Assembly (NCBI RefSeq): GCF_020852455.1
Contig: NZ_JADZAT010000006.1
Coordinates: forward strand, 62,001 to 126,000
Direction of reading: 5' to 3'
From: Novosphingobium sp.
GTDB lineage: Bacteria > Pseudomonadota > Alphaproteobacteria > Sphingomonadales > Sphingomonadaceae
Length of the DNA stretch: 64,000 bases
The position numbers and the translations under genes are program-made. Positions within the stretch are counted from its first letter, which is position 1. Every line of letters starts with the position of its first letter. Below are positions 48,894 to 59,191 of this stretch, piece after piece. Under the pieces are notes generated by a model. The model was not told where the DNA came from, made no database searches, and was given only the letters and a program-made list of their open reading frames with translations.

Positions 48894-49585
48894 TCCATAT
48901 CATCGCGGACCGGATCGGGCCGCGAGAATGCTTCGAGCGCGGCGCGGTCGGTGATTGCCACTGTCGCGCCGTCAACCTCCAGCCCATGCCCGCCCAGCAC
49001 AGCAAAAGCGCGCGACAGGTTTTCGGGCGTCATGCCCAGCAGCGATGCCAGCAAGCGCTTTTCGGCCTTGAGCTGAACCCGCCCGGTTCCGCCCTGGCGG
49101 ATCTCCTGCTGCAACAGCAGGTTGCCCAGCCGCTCGGCCGATTGGCGCAGCTTCATGTCGGTCAAGGCCCGGACCAGGTCGCGATAGGCCAGCGCCAGTT
49201 CGCGCATGGTCGCCTGCATCAGCGCGCAGTCTTCCTTCACCACTTCGCGCACCAGCGCGGCCGGAACCAGCAGGATCCGAGAAGAGGCCAGCGTGCGCGC
49301 CGACATCAGATAGGGCATGTCGGTAACCACCGCGGCCAGGATGAAGCTGGTGACCGGCTCGACGATCCGCATCGTCGTGTCGCGGCCCGCGCTGGTGGCA
49401 TAGAGTTCAGCCAGACCATCGACCAGCACGTGCAGGAAATCCGGCCGCTGGCCCATTTCGAACAGTGTCAACTGGGGCGGAAAGACCTGCAGGAACGATC
49501 CTGAAAAGATCCGTTCGCGCTGGGCATCCTCCATTTCGCGAAACAGCGGAAGATGAGCAATTTCAGGCTTTTCACCGGGACGCAC
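48890..49585 (-). CDS. Crp/Fnr family regulator (NarR-like position; GTG start)
   Basis: cNMP-binding-like domain; HTH LKAEKRLLASLLGMTPENLSRAFAVLGGHGL; divergent from narK. Confidence 0.82.
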   Translation of the reverse strand: MRPGEKPEIAHLPLFREMEDAQRERIFSGSFLQVFPPQLTLFEMGQRPDFLHVLVDGLAELYATSAGRDTTMRIVEPVTSFILAAVVTDMPYLMSARTLASSRILLVPAALVREVVKEDCALMQATMRELALAYRDLVRALTDMKLRQSAERLGNLLLQQEIRQGGTGRVQLKAEKRLLASLLGMTPENLSRAFAVLGGHGLEVDGATVAITDRAALEAFSRPDPVRDDMD

Positions 49586-49629
49586 GACTGGCTTGGCTCC
49601 TTGAACAGAATGGCCTCTTAGCGCCTGAC

Positions 49630-49643
49630 TTGATGTTCATCAA
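49630..49643 (-). promoter_or_regulatory. perfect FNR box TTGAT-GTTC-ATCAA
   Basis: Exact consensus; about 45 bp upstream of the divergent regulator start. Confidence 0.85.
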
Positions 49644-49722
49644 TCGAACTCTTGATCTCCATCGCGGCGGGCGATGCGCCAGATCATGCCAGTTGCAGAT
49701 TGGTCTAACTGCCCCGGGCAAT

Positions 49723-49736
49723 TTGATCCCGATCAA
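49723..49736 (+). promoter_or_regulatory. perfect FNR box TTGAT-CCCG-ATCAA
   Basis: Exact consensus; centred about 68 bp upstream of narK ATG. Confidence 0.85.
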
Positions 49737-49797
49737 GCCTATCGTCACCGCACGGTTCATGCCGGTGCCAGACACATGCAACAGGCGGGGAATTGCC

Positions 49798-52536
49798 ATG
49801 CCACTTCAGCAGACAGTCAGCACCGGACAGCAGAACCGGGCGCTCGGACTTAGTACATTCGCTTTCACGATCTGCTTCGCGGTCTGGACGATCTTTGCGA
49901 TCATCGGGATCGAGATAAAGACGGAGCTGGGGCTCAACGATACCCAGTTCGGGCTGCTGGTCGGCACCCCGATCCTGACCGGATCGCTGGTCCGCCTGTT
50001 CCTGGGGGTCTGGACTGACCAGTACGGTGGGCGGATCGTCTTCGCCCTGACCATGCTGGCCTCGGCGATCTCAACCGTGCTGCTGAGCCAGGCGACGACC
50101 TACCCGATGATGTTGCTGGCGGCGCTCGGACTGGGCCTGGCCGGCGGCGGTTTCGCGGTCGGCATTGCCTATGTTTCCAAGTGGTACCCGCAGGAAAAGC
50201 AGGGTTCCGCGCTCGGCTTCTTCGGGATGGGCAATGTCGGTGCGGCGATGACCAAGTTCGTCGCCCCCTGGGTGATGGTGGCCTATGGCTGGACCATGGT
50301 CGCCCAGATCTGGGCCGTCGCGCTGGCCGCAACCGCGGTGCTGTTCTTCCTGTTCGCCAAGGACGATCCCGATCTTACCGCCCGCAAGATCAGCGGGGAA
50401 AAGCCCAAGGGCCTGAAGGAACAGCTTGAACCGCTCAAGAACGAGCAGGTCTGGCGCTTTTCGCTCTATTACTTCTTCGTGTTCGGCGCCTTCGTTGCGC
50501 TGGCGCTGTGGCTGCCCAAGTACCTGATCGGCGTCTATGGCGTAGATGTGAAGGTTGCCGGCATGCTGGCTGCCACCTTCTCGCTCTCGGCCTCGATCTT
50601 CCGGGCCTATGGCGGCGTCCTGTCGGACCGCTATGGCGCGCGCAAGATCATGTACGCCACCTTCGGCGTCTCGATGCTGCTGCTGTTCATGCTGTCCTAC
50701 CCGGCGACCGACTATGTGATCCACGGGGTCAAGGGTGACATCCACTTCTCGACCTCGATGAGCCTGGTGCCCTTCGTACTTGCGATCTTCGTGCTGGGCT
50801 TCTTCATGAGCCTGGGCAAGGCCGCAGTCTACAAGCACATCCCGGTCTACTATCCCGAACACGTCGGTTCGGTTGGCGGGCTGGTGGGCCTGGTCGGCGG
50901 GCTCGGCGGTTTCGTGCTGCCGATCGTGTTCGGTGCGGTCAGCGATCTGACCGGGATCTGGACCAGCTGCTTCATGGTGCTGTTCGCGCTGGTCGCGGTG
51001 GCGCTGGGCTGGATGCACCTAGCAATCCGCCAGATGGAACAGAAGGCTGCGGGCATCGATACCCGTTCGCTACCGCAGTTCCCCGAAATGGCCGACATCC
51101 ACGACGCCGAAGTTCATGCCGCCCATGCGGTCAAGGACAAGGTTCTGACCGACTGGCGGCCTGAAGACTCCGCCTTCTGGGAGGAAACCGGCCAGAAGAT
51201 CGCCAATCGCAACCTCTACATCTCGATCCCCGCGCTGTTGCTGGCCTTCAGCGTGTGGATGGTCTGGTCGGTGGTGGTCGCCAAGCTCCCCCTCATTGGC
51301 TTCGACTATACCACCGACCAGCTGTTCTGGCTGGCCGCACTGCCCGGTCTGTCGGGCGCGACCTTCCGGATCTTCTATAGCTTCATGGTGCCGATCTTCG
51401 GCGGGCGGCTGTGGACCACGCTCAGCACCGCTTCGCTGCTGATCCCCGCTTTCGGGATCGGCTATGCAGTGCAGAACCCGGATACGCCCTACTTCATCTT
51501 CCTGGTGCTGGCGCTGCTGTGCGGCTTTGGCGGCGGCAACTTTGCCTCGTCGATGTCGAACATCGGGTTCTTCTTCCCCAAGGCGAAGAAGGGCCACGCG
51601 CTGGCGATCAACGCGGGCCTGGGCAACCTGGGCGTCTCGGTGATGCAGTATGTGGTGCCGCTGGTGATCACCGCAGGCGTGTTCGGTGCGCTGGGCGGCG
51701 AAGCGCAGGCAACCAAGGAAGGCGGCGCGCTGTGGCTGCAGAACGCCGGCTTCATCTGGGTGCCGTTCATCATCGTCAGCACGCTGCTGGCCTGGTTCGG
51801 GATGAACGACATCGCCGATGCCAAGGCGAGCTTTGCCGAACAGTCGGTGATCTTCCAGCGCAAGCACAACTGGCTGATGTGCTGGCTCTACACCGGAACC
51901 TTCGGTTCGTTCATCGGCTTCTCGGCCGGGCTGCCCTTGCTCGCCAAGAGCCAGTTCCCTGATGTCAACGTGCTCAAGTACGTGTTCCTCGGGCCGCTGG
52001 TTGGTGCGATCAGTCGGGCTGCGACTGGTTGGGTGTCCGACCGCTGGGGCGGTGCGCGGGTGACCTTCTGGGTGTTCCTGGGCATGATCGTGGGTGCGAT
52101 CAGTGTGGTCCACTTCCTCAACACCAAGGACTTCATGGGCTTCCTCGGCAGCTTCGTGTTCATGTTCTTCGTGACCGGGGTGGGCAATGCCTCGACCTTC
52201 CAGATGATCCCGAACATCATGCGTCAGGAAGTGCCGCGGCTGATGCCCGAACTCGATGCGGCCCAGCGCACCCGCCAGGCTGAAAAGGAATCGGCGGCAA
52301 TCGTCGGCTTCACTTCGGCCATCGCCGCCTACGGCGCCTTCTTCATCCCCCGTGCCTTCGGGATGTCGATCAGCGCCACCGGCACGCCGCACGCCGCGCT
52401 CTATGGCTTCATCGCCTTCTACGCGAGCTGCGCCGCGCTGACCTGGTGGGCCTACACCCGCAAGGGTGGCCTGCTGCACGATGTTGAACGCGGCACCGCC
52501 GCAGTTGCCCCCACTGCCCAAGGAGCTACCGCATGA
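49798..52536 (+). CDS. narK: double-length (NarK1-NarK2 fusion) nitrate/nitrite transporter
   Basis: Two MFS modules in one 912-aa ORF joined near residue 400-450. Confidence 0.93.
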   Translation: MPLQQTVSTGQQNRALGLSTFAFTICFAVWTIFAIIGIEIKTELGLNDTQFGLLVGTPILTGSLVRLFLGVWTDQYGGRIVFALTMLASAISTVLLSQATTYPMMLLAALGLGLAGGGFAVGIAYVSKWYPQEKQGSALGFFGMGNVGAAMTKFVAPWVMVAYGWTMVAQIWAVALAATAVLFFLFAKDDPDLTARKISGEKPKGLKEQLEPLKNEQVWRFSLYYFFVFGAFVALALWLPKYLIGVYGVDVKVAGMLAATFSLSASIFRAYGGVLSDRYGARKIMYATFGVSMLLLFMLSYPATDYVIHGVKGDIHFSTSMSLVPFVLAIFVLGFFMSLGKAAVYKHIPVYYPEHVGSVGGLVGLVGGLGGFVLPIVFGAVSDLTGIWTSCFMVLFALVAVALGWMHLAIRQMEQKAAGIDTRSLPQFPEMADIHDAEVHAAHAVKDKVLTDWRPEDSAFWEETGQKIANRNLYISIPALLLAFSVWMVWSVVVAKLPLIGFDYTTDQLFWLAALPGLSGATFRIFYSFMVPIFGGRLWTTLSTASLLIPAFGIGYAVQNPDTPYFIFLVLALLCGFGGGNFASSMSNIGFFFPKAKKGHALAINAGLGNLGVSVMQYVVPLVITAGVFGALGGEAQATKEGGALWLQNAGFIWVPFIIVSTLLAWFGMNDIADAKASFAEQSVIFQRKHNWLMCWLYTGTFGSFIGFSAGLPLLAKSQFPDVNVLKYVFLGPLVGAISRAATGWVSDRWGGARVTFWVFLGMIVGAISVVHFLNTKDFMGFLGSFVFMFFVTGVGNASTFQMIPNIMRQEVPRLMPELDAAQRTRQAEKESAAIVGFTSAIAAYGAFFIPRAFGMSISATGTPHAALYGFIAFYASCAALTWWAYTRKGGLLHDVERGTAAVAPTAQGATA

Positions 52537-55500
52537 GCCACCTCCTCGACCGCCTGACCTTTTTCACCCAGAAAAAGGAGCAGTTCTCCGACGGTCACGG
52601 TGTTACCACCGCCGAAGCCCGCGATTGGGAGGACGGTTACCGCAAGCGCTGGCAGCACGACAAGATCGTGCGCAGCACGCACGGGGTCAACTGCACCGGA
52701 TCGTGTTCGTGGAAGATCTACGTCAAGGGCGGGATCATCACCTGGGAAACCCAGCAGACCGACTATCCCAGGACCCGCCCCGAACTTCCCAACCACGAAC
52801 CGCGCGGCTGTCCGCGCGGGGCGAGCTACAGCTGGTACATCTATTCGGCGCAGCGGCTGAAATACCCGCTGATCAGGAAGCGGCTGGTCAAGCTGTGGCG
52901 CGAGGCGCGCAAGGGTCTGCCGCCGATTGCCGCCTGGGCCTCGATCCAGGCCGATCCGGACAAGCGCAAGAGCTATACCGCGATCCGCGGCCATGGCGGC
53001 TTCGTCCGCTCGACCTGGGACGAGGTGAACGAGATCATCGCCGCCGCCAATGCCTATACCGCCAAGGAATGGGGACCGGACCGGGTGATCGGGTTCAGCC
53101 CGATCCCGGCGATGTCGATGGTCTCCTATGCCGCAGGCTCGCGCTATCTATCGCTGCTCGGCGGGACCTGCATGAGCTTCTACGACTGGTACTGCGACCT
53201 GCCGCCCTCCAGTCCGATGACCTGGGGTGAGCAGACCGACGTTCCCGAAAGCGCCGACTGGTACAATTCGGGCTTCCTGATGATGTGGGGTTCGAACGTG
53301 CCGCAGACGCGCACGCCCGACGCCCACTTCATGACCGAGGCGCGCTATCGCGGCACCAAGGTCGCGGTGGTCAGCCCCGACTATGCCGAAGCGACCAAGT
53401 TCGCCGACCTGTGGCTCAACCCCAAGCAGGGGACCGACGCGGCGCTGGCCATGGCGATGGGCCACGTGATCCTGCGCGAATTCCACCTCGACCGGCAGGT
53501 GCCTTATTTCGAGGACTACTGCCGCAAGTATTCGGACATGCCGATGCTGGTCCGGCTGGTCGAAAAGGACGGCCAGCTGGTGCCGGAACGCCTGCTGCGC
53601 GCCAGCGATTTCAAGGACGAGCTGGGAGAAAAGAACAACCCCGAATGGAAATGCGTGGCGATCGACGAGGCGAGCGACGAAGTCGTCACGCCTACGGGCA
53701 GTGCCGGCTTCCGCTGGGGTGAAAAGGGCAAGTGGAACCTCGAGGAGAAGGACGGCAAGGGCAGCGACGTCAAGCTGCGGATGACCGCGATCCTCGACAA
53801 GGACCACGACGAAGTAGTGGATGTCGCCTTCCCCTATTTCGGCAACCGCGAGCATGATCATTTCCAGGGCACCGACCATCCCGACGTGCTGCTGAAGCGC
53901 GTGCCGGTGCGCGAAATGGAGCTGAAGGACGGCCGTGCCTTTGTCGCCACGGTGTTCGACTTGTTCTGTGCCAACTATGGTCTCGACCGGGGCCTTGGCG
54001 GTGAACACGTCGCCCGCGATTTCAACGATTCCGCGCCCTACACCCCGGCCTGGGCCGAAAAGATCACCGGCGTCCCTGCCGATACGATCGTCACCGTGGC
54101 GCGCGAATTTGCCAGCAATGCCGAAAAGACCAACGGCAAGTCGATGGTTATCCTGGGGGCCGGGCTCAACCACTGGTACCACATGGACATGAATTACCGG
54201 GGGATCATCAATCTCCTGGTGATGTGCGGCTGCGTCGGCCAGTCGGGCGGGGGCTGGTCGCACTATGTCGGCCAGGAAAAGCTGCGCCCGCAGACCGGCT
54301 GGCTGCCGCTGGCCTTCGCGCTCGACTGGAATCGTCCGCCGCGCCAGATGAATTCGACCAGCTTCTTCTACGCGCACACCGACCAGTGGCGCTACGAGAC
54401 GCTGGGCGTGGGCGAAATCCTGTCGCCGACTGCGCCCGACGGCGATTGGGATGCCAGCCTGATCGATTACAACGCGCGGGCCGAACGGATGGGCTGGCTG
54501 CCTTCTGCGCCGCAGCTCAAGACCAATCCGCTGGAAGTGGGCAAGGCGGCCAAGGCCTCGGGCATGGAGCCCAAGGACTATGTCGCCCAGGCGCTCAAGG
54601 CCGGCGATCTGGAGCTGTCGTGCTTCGATCCCGACGATCCGGCCAACTGGCCGCGCAACCTGTTCGTCTGGCGCTCAAACCTGCTGGGCAGCTCGGGCAA
54701 GGGGCATGAATACTTCCTCAAGCACCTGCTGGGCACCGCGCACGGCGTACAGGGCAAGGACCTGGGCGCCACCGACGGGCAAAAGCCCAAGGAAGTGAAG
54801 TGGCACGACGAGGCACCGCAAGGAAAACTGGACCTGCTGGTCACGCTCGACTTCCGGATGTCGACCACCTGCGTCTATTCGGACATCGTCCTGCCGACCG
54901 CCAGCTGGTACGAAAAGGACGACCTCAACACCTCTGACATGCACCCCTTCATCCACCCGCTGTCGGCCGCGGTCGATCCGGTGTGGGAATCGAAGAGCGA
55001 CTGGGAAATCTACAAGGGGATCGCCAAGACCTTCTCCGAAGTGGCACCCGAAGTGCTGGGGGTGGAGCAGGACCTGGTGCTGGTCCCGATCCAGCATGAC
55101 AGCCCCAACGAGATCGCCCAGCCGTTCGACGTGGCCGACTGGGGCCAGGGCCAGGTTGAGCCGATCCCCGGCAAGACAATGGCCAATGTTGCACTGGTTG
55201 AGCGGGATTATCCGAACCTTTACAAGCGCTTCACCGCGCTTGGGCCGCTGATGGACAAGCTTGGCAACGGCGGCAAGGGGATCGCCTGGAACACCGCGCA
55301 CGAGGTGGAGAACCTGCGCAAGCTCAACGGCACGGTGCTGGAAGATGGCCCGACCAAGGGCATGCCCCGGATCGAGAGCGCGATCGATGCGGCCGAGGTG
55401 CTGCTGATGCTGGCGCCGGAAACCAACGGCGAAGTCGCGGTCAAGGCCTGGGAGGCGCTTTCGGCCAACACCGGGCGCGATCACACGCACCTGGCAAGGC

Positions 55501-56270
55501 CCAAGGAAGAGGAAAAGATCCGCTTCCGCGACATCCAGGCCCAGCCGAGGAAGATCATCTCCTCACCCACCTGGTCGGGGCTGGAAAGCGAACATGTGTG
55601 CTACAACGCAGGCTACACCAACGTCCATGAACTGATACCCTGGCGTACCCTGACGGGTAGACAACAGCTCTACCAGGATCACAAATGGATGCGCGCCTTT
55701 GGCGAAGCGTTCTGCGTCTATCGCCCGCCGATCGATACCAAGGCGGTCAAGCCGATGCTCGACCAGGCCGATGGCCAGCCGCACGTCATTCTCAACTTCA
55801 TCACCCCGCACCAGAAGTGGGGGATCCATTCGACCTACACCGACAACCAGCTGATGCTGACCCTGTCGCGCGGCGGGCCGATCGTATGGATGAGCGAGAA
55901 GGACGCCGCCAAGGCCGGGCTGGTCGATAACGACTGGGTCGAGACCTTCAATTCGAACGGCGCGCTGGTCGCCCGCGTGGTGGTTTCGCAGCGGATGAAA
56001 GAGGGCACCCTGTTCATGTACCATGCCCAGGAAAAGCACGTGAACGTGCCGGGCTCGCCGCTTACCGGCCAGCGCGGAGGGATCCACAATTCGGTGACCC
56101 GCGCGATCCTGAAACCCACCCACATGATCGGCGGTTACGTACAGCAGGCCTATGGCTTCAACTACTACGGCACCGTCGGTTCCAACCGCGACGAATATGT
56201 CATCGTCCGCAAGCTCAGCAAGGTTGACTGGCTCGAAGGCGAGCTGGCCAGCGGGGAGACCGCAGCATGA
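52533..56270 (+). CDS. narG: respiratory nitrate reductase alpha subunit
   Basis: STHGVNCTGSCSWKIYVKGGIITWETQQTDYP; full length 1245 aa. Confidence 0.98.
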   Translation: MSHLLDRLTFFTQKKEQFSDGHGVTTAEARDWEDGYRKRWQHDKIVRSTHGVNCTGSCSWKIYVKGGIITWETQQTDYPRTRPELPNHEPRGCPRGASYSWYIYSAQRLKYPLIRKRLVKLWREARKGLPPIAAWASIQADPDKRKSYTAIRGHGGFVRSTWDEVNEIIAAANAYTAKEWGPDRVIGFSPIPAMSMVSYAAGSRYLSLLGGTCMSFYDWYCDLPPSSPMTWGEQTDVPESADWYNSGFLMMWGSNVPQTRTPDAHFMTEARYRGTKVAVVSPDYAEATKFADLWLNPKQGTDAALAMAMGHVILREFHLDRQVPYFEDYCRKYSDMPMLVRLVEKDGQLVPERLLRASDFKDELGEKNNPEWKCVAIDEASDEVVTPTGSAGFRWGEKGKWNLEEKDGKGSDVKLRMTAILDKDHDEVVDVAFPYFGNREHDHFQGTDHPDVLLKRVPVREMELKDGRAFVATVFDLFCANYGLDRGLGGEHVARDFNDSAPYTPAWAEKITGVPADTIVTVAREFASNAEKTNGKSMVILGAGLNHWYHMDMNYRGIINLLVMCGCVGQSGGGWSHYVGQEKLRPQTGWLPLAFALDWNRPPRQMNSTSFFYAHTDQWRYETLGVGEILSPTAPDGDWDASLIDYNARAERMGWLPSAPQLKTNPLEVGKAAKASGMEPKDYVAQALKAGDLELSCFDPDDPANWPRNLFVWRSNLLGSSGKGHEYFLKHLLGTAHGVQGKDLGATDGQKPKEVKWHDEAPQGKLDLLVTLDFRMSTTCVYSDIVLPTASWYEKDDLNTSDMHPFIHPLSAAVDPVWESKSDWEIYKGIAKTFSEVAPEVLGVEQDLVLVPIQHDSPNEIAQPFDVADWGQGQVEPIPGKTMANVALVERDYPNLYKRFTALGPLMDKLGNGGKGIAWNTAHEVENLRKLNGTVLEDGPTKGMPRIESAIDAAEVLLMLAPETNGEVAVKAWEALSANTGRDHTHLARPKEEEKIRFRDIQAQPRKIISSPTWSGLESEHVCYNAGYTNVHELIPWRTLTGRQQLYQDHKWMRAFGEAFCVYRPPIDTKAVKPMLDQADGQPHVILNFITPHQKWGIHSTYTDNQLMLTLSRGGPIVWMSEKDAAKAGLVDNDWVETFNSNGALVARVVVSQRMKEGTLFMYHAQEKHVNVPGSPLTGQRGGIHNSVTRAILKPTHMIGGYVQQAYGFNYYGTVGSNRDEYVIVRKLSKVDWLEGELASGETAA

Positions 56271-57808
56271 AGGTCCGTGCGCAAATCGGCAAAGTCCTCA
56301 ACCTCGACAAGTGCATCGGCTGCCATACCTGCTCGATCACCTGCAAGAACGTCTGGACCAGCCGCGAGGGCGTTGAATACGCCTGGTTCAACAATGTCGA
56401 AAGCAAGCCCGGTGTCGGCTTTCCCAAGGACTGGGAAAACCAGCAGCGCTGGAACGGCGGGTGGGAACGCACTCCGTCCGGCTCGATCCGGCCCCGGATG
56501 GGCGGCAAGTGGCGGCTGCTGGCGAAGATCTTCGCCAATCCCGACCTGCCCGAGATCGACGACTACTACGAACCCTTCACTTTCGATTACGGCCACCTGC
56601 AATCGGCGCCTGAATCGAAGGCCTTCCCCACCGCGCGGCCGCGCAGCCTGATCACCGGCGAGCGGATCGAGAAGATCGAGAACGGGCCGAACTGGGAGGA
56701 AATCCTGGGCGGCGAGTTTTCGAAGCGTTCGCAGGACTACAACTTTGAAGGGGTCCAGAAGGAGATCTACGGCGAGTTCGAGAACACCTTCATGATGTAC
56801 CTGCCAAGGCTGTGCGAGCACTGCCTCAACCCGACCTGTGTCGCGGCCTGCCCCTCAGGCTCGATCTACAAGCGCGAGGAAGACGGCATCGTCCTGATCG
56901 ACCAGGAGAAATGCCGCGGCTGGCGGATGTGCGTATCGGGCTGCCCCTACAAGAAGATCTACTTCAACTGGAAGACCGGCAAGAGCGAGAAGTGCATCTT
57001 CTGCTATCCCCGGATCGAGGCCGGCGAGCCGACCGTCTGCAGCGAAACCTGCGTCGGGCGGATCCGCTATCTGGGCGTCATGCTCTATGACGCCGACAGG
57101 ATCGAGGCGGCGGCCAGCACCGAGAATGTCGAGGACCTCTATCAGGAACAGCTCGACATCTTCCTGGATCCCAACGATCCCGAAGTGATCGCGCAGGCCC
57201 GCAAGGATGGCGTGCCCGAAAGCTGGCTGGAAGCCGCGCGGCAATCGCCGGTTTGGAAGATGGCGATGGAATGGAAGGTCGCCTTCCCGCTCCACCCTGA
57301 ATACCGCACCCTGCCGATGGTCTGGTACGTGCCGCCGCTTTCGCCGATCAATTCGGCGGCCAGCGCCGGCAAGATTGCCGCGCACAACGGCATGCCCGAT
57401 GTCCGCAGCTTGCGCATCCCGGTGAAGTACCTCGCCAACCTGCTGACCGCAGGCAAGGAGGCCCCGGTGATCGAGGCGCTGGAACGGATGCTGGCGATGC
57501 GCGCCTACATGCGCGGCAAGACCGTGGACGGCGTGATCGGTGAGGAGATCGCCCGCGAGGTTGGCCTGACCCCGGCCCAGATCGAAGAGATGTACCACGT
57601 GATGGCAATCGCCAATTACGAGGACCGCTTCGTGATCCCCAGCGGTCACCGCGAGGATGTGGAAGACATGTACGCCGAAAAGGGCGGCTGCGGCTTCTCG
57701 CTGGGCAATGGCTGCTCGGGCGGAACCAGCAGCGCCAACCTGTTCGGCGCACCGGCCCGCAAGAAGCTCCAGACTCCGACGCCCCAAATTTCCGGGGAGG
57801 TTTTCTGA
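56267..57808 (+). CDS. narH: respiratory nitrate reductase beta subunit
   Basis: LDKCIGCHTCSITCKNVWTSREG; CEHCLNPTCVAACPSGSIYKREEDGIVLIDQEKCRGWRMCVSGCPYKKIYFNW. Confidence 0.98.
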   Translation: MKVRAQIGKVLNLDKCIGCHTCSITCKNVWTSREGVEYAWFNNVESKPGVGFPKDWENQQRWNGGWERTPSGSIRPRMGGKWRLLAKIFANPDLPEIDDYYEPFTFDYGHLQSAPESKAFPTARPRSLITGERIEKIENGPNWEEILGGEFSKRSQDYNFEGVQKEIYGEFENTFMMYLPRLCEHCLNPTCVAACPSGSIYKREEDGIVLIDQEKCRGWRMCVSGCPYKKIYFNWKTGKSEKCIFCYPRIEAGEPTVCSETCVGRIRYLGVMLYDADRIEAAASTENVEDLYQEQLDIFLDPNDPEVIAQARKDGVPESWLEAARQSPVWKMAMEWKVAFPLHPEYRTLPMVWYVPPLSPINSAASAGKIAAHNGMPDVRSLRIPVKYLANLLTAGKEAPVIEALERMLAMRAYMRGKTVDGVIGEEIAREVGLTPAQIEEMYHVMAIANYEDRFVIPSGHREDVEDMYAEKGGCGFSLGNGCSGGTSSANLFGAPARKKLQTPTPQISGEVF

Positions 57809-58503
57809 TGCGCCTGACCCTACGCGTCCTATCCGCACTGCTGCGCTATCCCGACGAGGGTGTGCACGGCGGAACCGCCGAACTGGCCCAGGCGCTGGCC
57901 GCCGATGGGCTGATCTCACCCGATCAGCGCGCCAGCCTGACCCCGCTGTTCGAACGCCTTGCCGCGTCCGACCTGCTTGATGCGCAGGAAGACTATGTCG
58001 TGCTGTTCGATCGCGGACGGGCGGTATCGCTGCACCTGTTCGAACACGTCCACGGCGAAAGCCGCGACCGCGGCCAGGCGATGGTCGATCTGCGTGATCG
58101 CTATGAAGCGCAGGGGCTGGAAATCACGGCCAGGGAACTGCCCGATTACCTGCCGCTGTTCCTGGAATACCTCTCGATCCTGCCGCCGGAACAGGCGCTG
58201 GAGGAACTGGCCCAGCCGGGCGTGATCCTGTCTGCGCTGGCCGAGCGGCTGGAGGAAAAGGGCACGCCCTATGCCGCGCCGCTGCGGATCCTGGCCGACC
58301 TGGCCGGCGCCGGGGGCGAGGCCTTCGAGATCGCCCCCGCCGACGATCCGGACAACCTCGCCCAGCTCGATGCCGCCTGGGAGGAAGAGCAGGTCCGCTT
58401 CGACGCGCCGCTCGCGCCAGGAACCGCCGATTGCCCTCAGGTCACCGCAATGGTTGACCGCATGCTTAGCCAAGAACCTGTCAGGAGCCCGATCCATGGC
58501 TGA
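57808..58503 (+). CDS. narJ: nitrate reductase molybdenum cofactor assembly chaperone
   Basis: DYVVLFDRGRAVSLHLFEHVHGESRDRGQAMVDL. Confidence 0.96.
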   Translation: MRLTLRVLSALLRYPDEGVHGGTAELAQALAADGLISPDQRASLTPLFERLAASDLLDAQEDYVVLFDRGRAVSLHLFEHVHGESRDRGQAMVDLRDRYEAQGLEITARELPDYLPLFLEYLSILPPEQALEELAQPGVILSALAERLEEKGTPYAAPLRILADLAGAGGEAFEIAPADDPDNLAQLDAAWEEEQVRFDAPLAPGTADCPQVTAMVDRMLSQEPVRSPIHG

Positions 58504-59191
58504 TTTCCTTCACCACCTGTTGTTCGGGATCTATCCCTATCTTGCGCTGGCCGTGCTGGCGGTCGGATCGGTAATCCGGTACGATCGCGAACCCTATTCC
58601 TGGCGTGCCGGATCCAGCCAGCTGCTGCGCCGCAAGCAGCTGATCGTCGGGTCGGTGCTATTCCATGTGGGCGCGCTGGTGATCTTCCTGGGGCATGTCG
58701 GCGGGCTGCTGACCCCGATCGCGATCTGGGATGCGCTGGGCGTGCCGCACGGGGCCAAGCAATTGCTGGCAATGGTTGCCGGCGGGGTGGCCGGGGTGAT
58801 GGCGATCATCGGTGCCACCTTGTTGATCCATCGCCGCTTCTTCGATTCCCGGGTACGCGCCGCTTCCAGCTTCAGCGACAACATGGTGATCGTGCTGCTG
58901 TGGTGCCAGCTGGCACTGGGGCTGGCGACGATCCCGGTATCGGCCCAGCACCTTGACGGCCATGAAATGGTCAAGTTCATGGAATGGGCGCAGGGCATCT
59001 TCACCTTCCGCGCCGGCGCATCAGACCTGATCCGTGATGTCGCCCCGGTGTTCAAGCTGCACCTGTTCCTGGGCTTGACGATCCTGCTGCTGTTCCCGTT
59101 CACCCGGCTGGTTCACATGCTGAGCGCGCCGGTGCGCTATATCTGGCGGCCCGGCTATCAGGTGGTCCGTTCGCGCAGGCTCGCCTCGTGA
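58496..59191 (+). CDS. narI: respiratory nitrate reductase gamma subunit
   Basis: HHLLFGIYPYLALAVLAVGSVIRYDREPYSWRAGSSQLLRRKQL. Confidence 0.96.
   Translation: MADFLHHLLFGIYPYLALAVLAVGSVIRYDREPYSWRAGSSQLLRRKQLIVGSVLFHVGALVIFLGHVGGLLTPIAIWDALGVPHGAKQLLAMVAGGVAGVMAIIGATLLIHRRFFDSRVRAASSFSDNMVIVLLWCQLALGLATIPVSAQHLDGHEMVKFMEWAQGIFTFRAGASDLIRDVAPVFKLHLFLGLTILLLFPFTRLVHMLSAPVRYIWRPGYQVVRSRRLAS

Noticed and set aside
49465-49797. Extension of the narK ORF upstream of 49798
   Set aside because: Covers the FNR-box promoter region and the divergent regulator start; TM helices begin after MPLQQTVSTGQQ.
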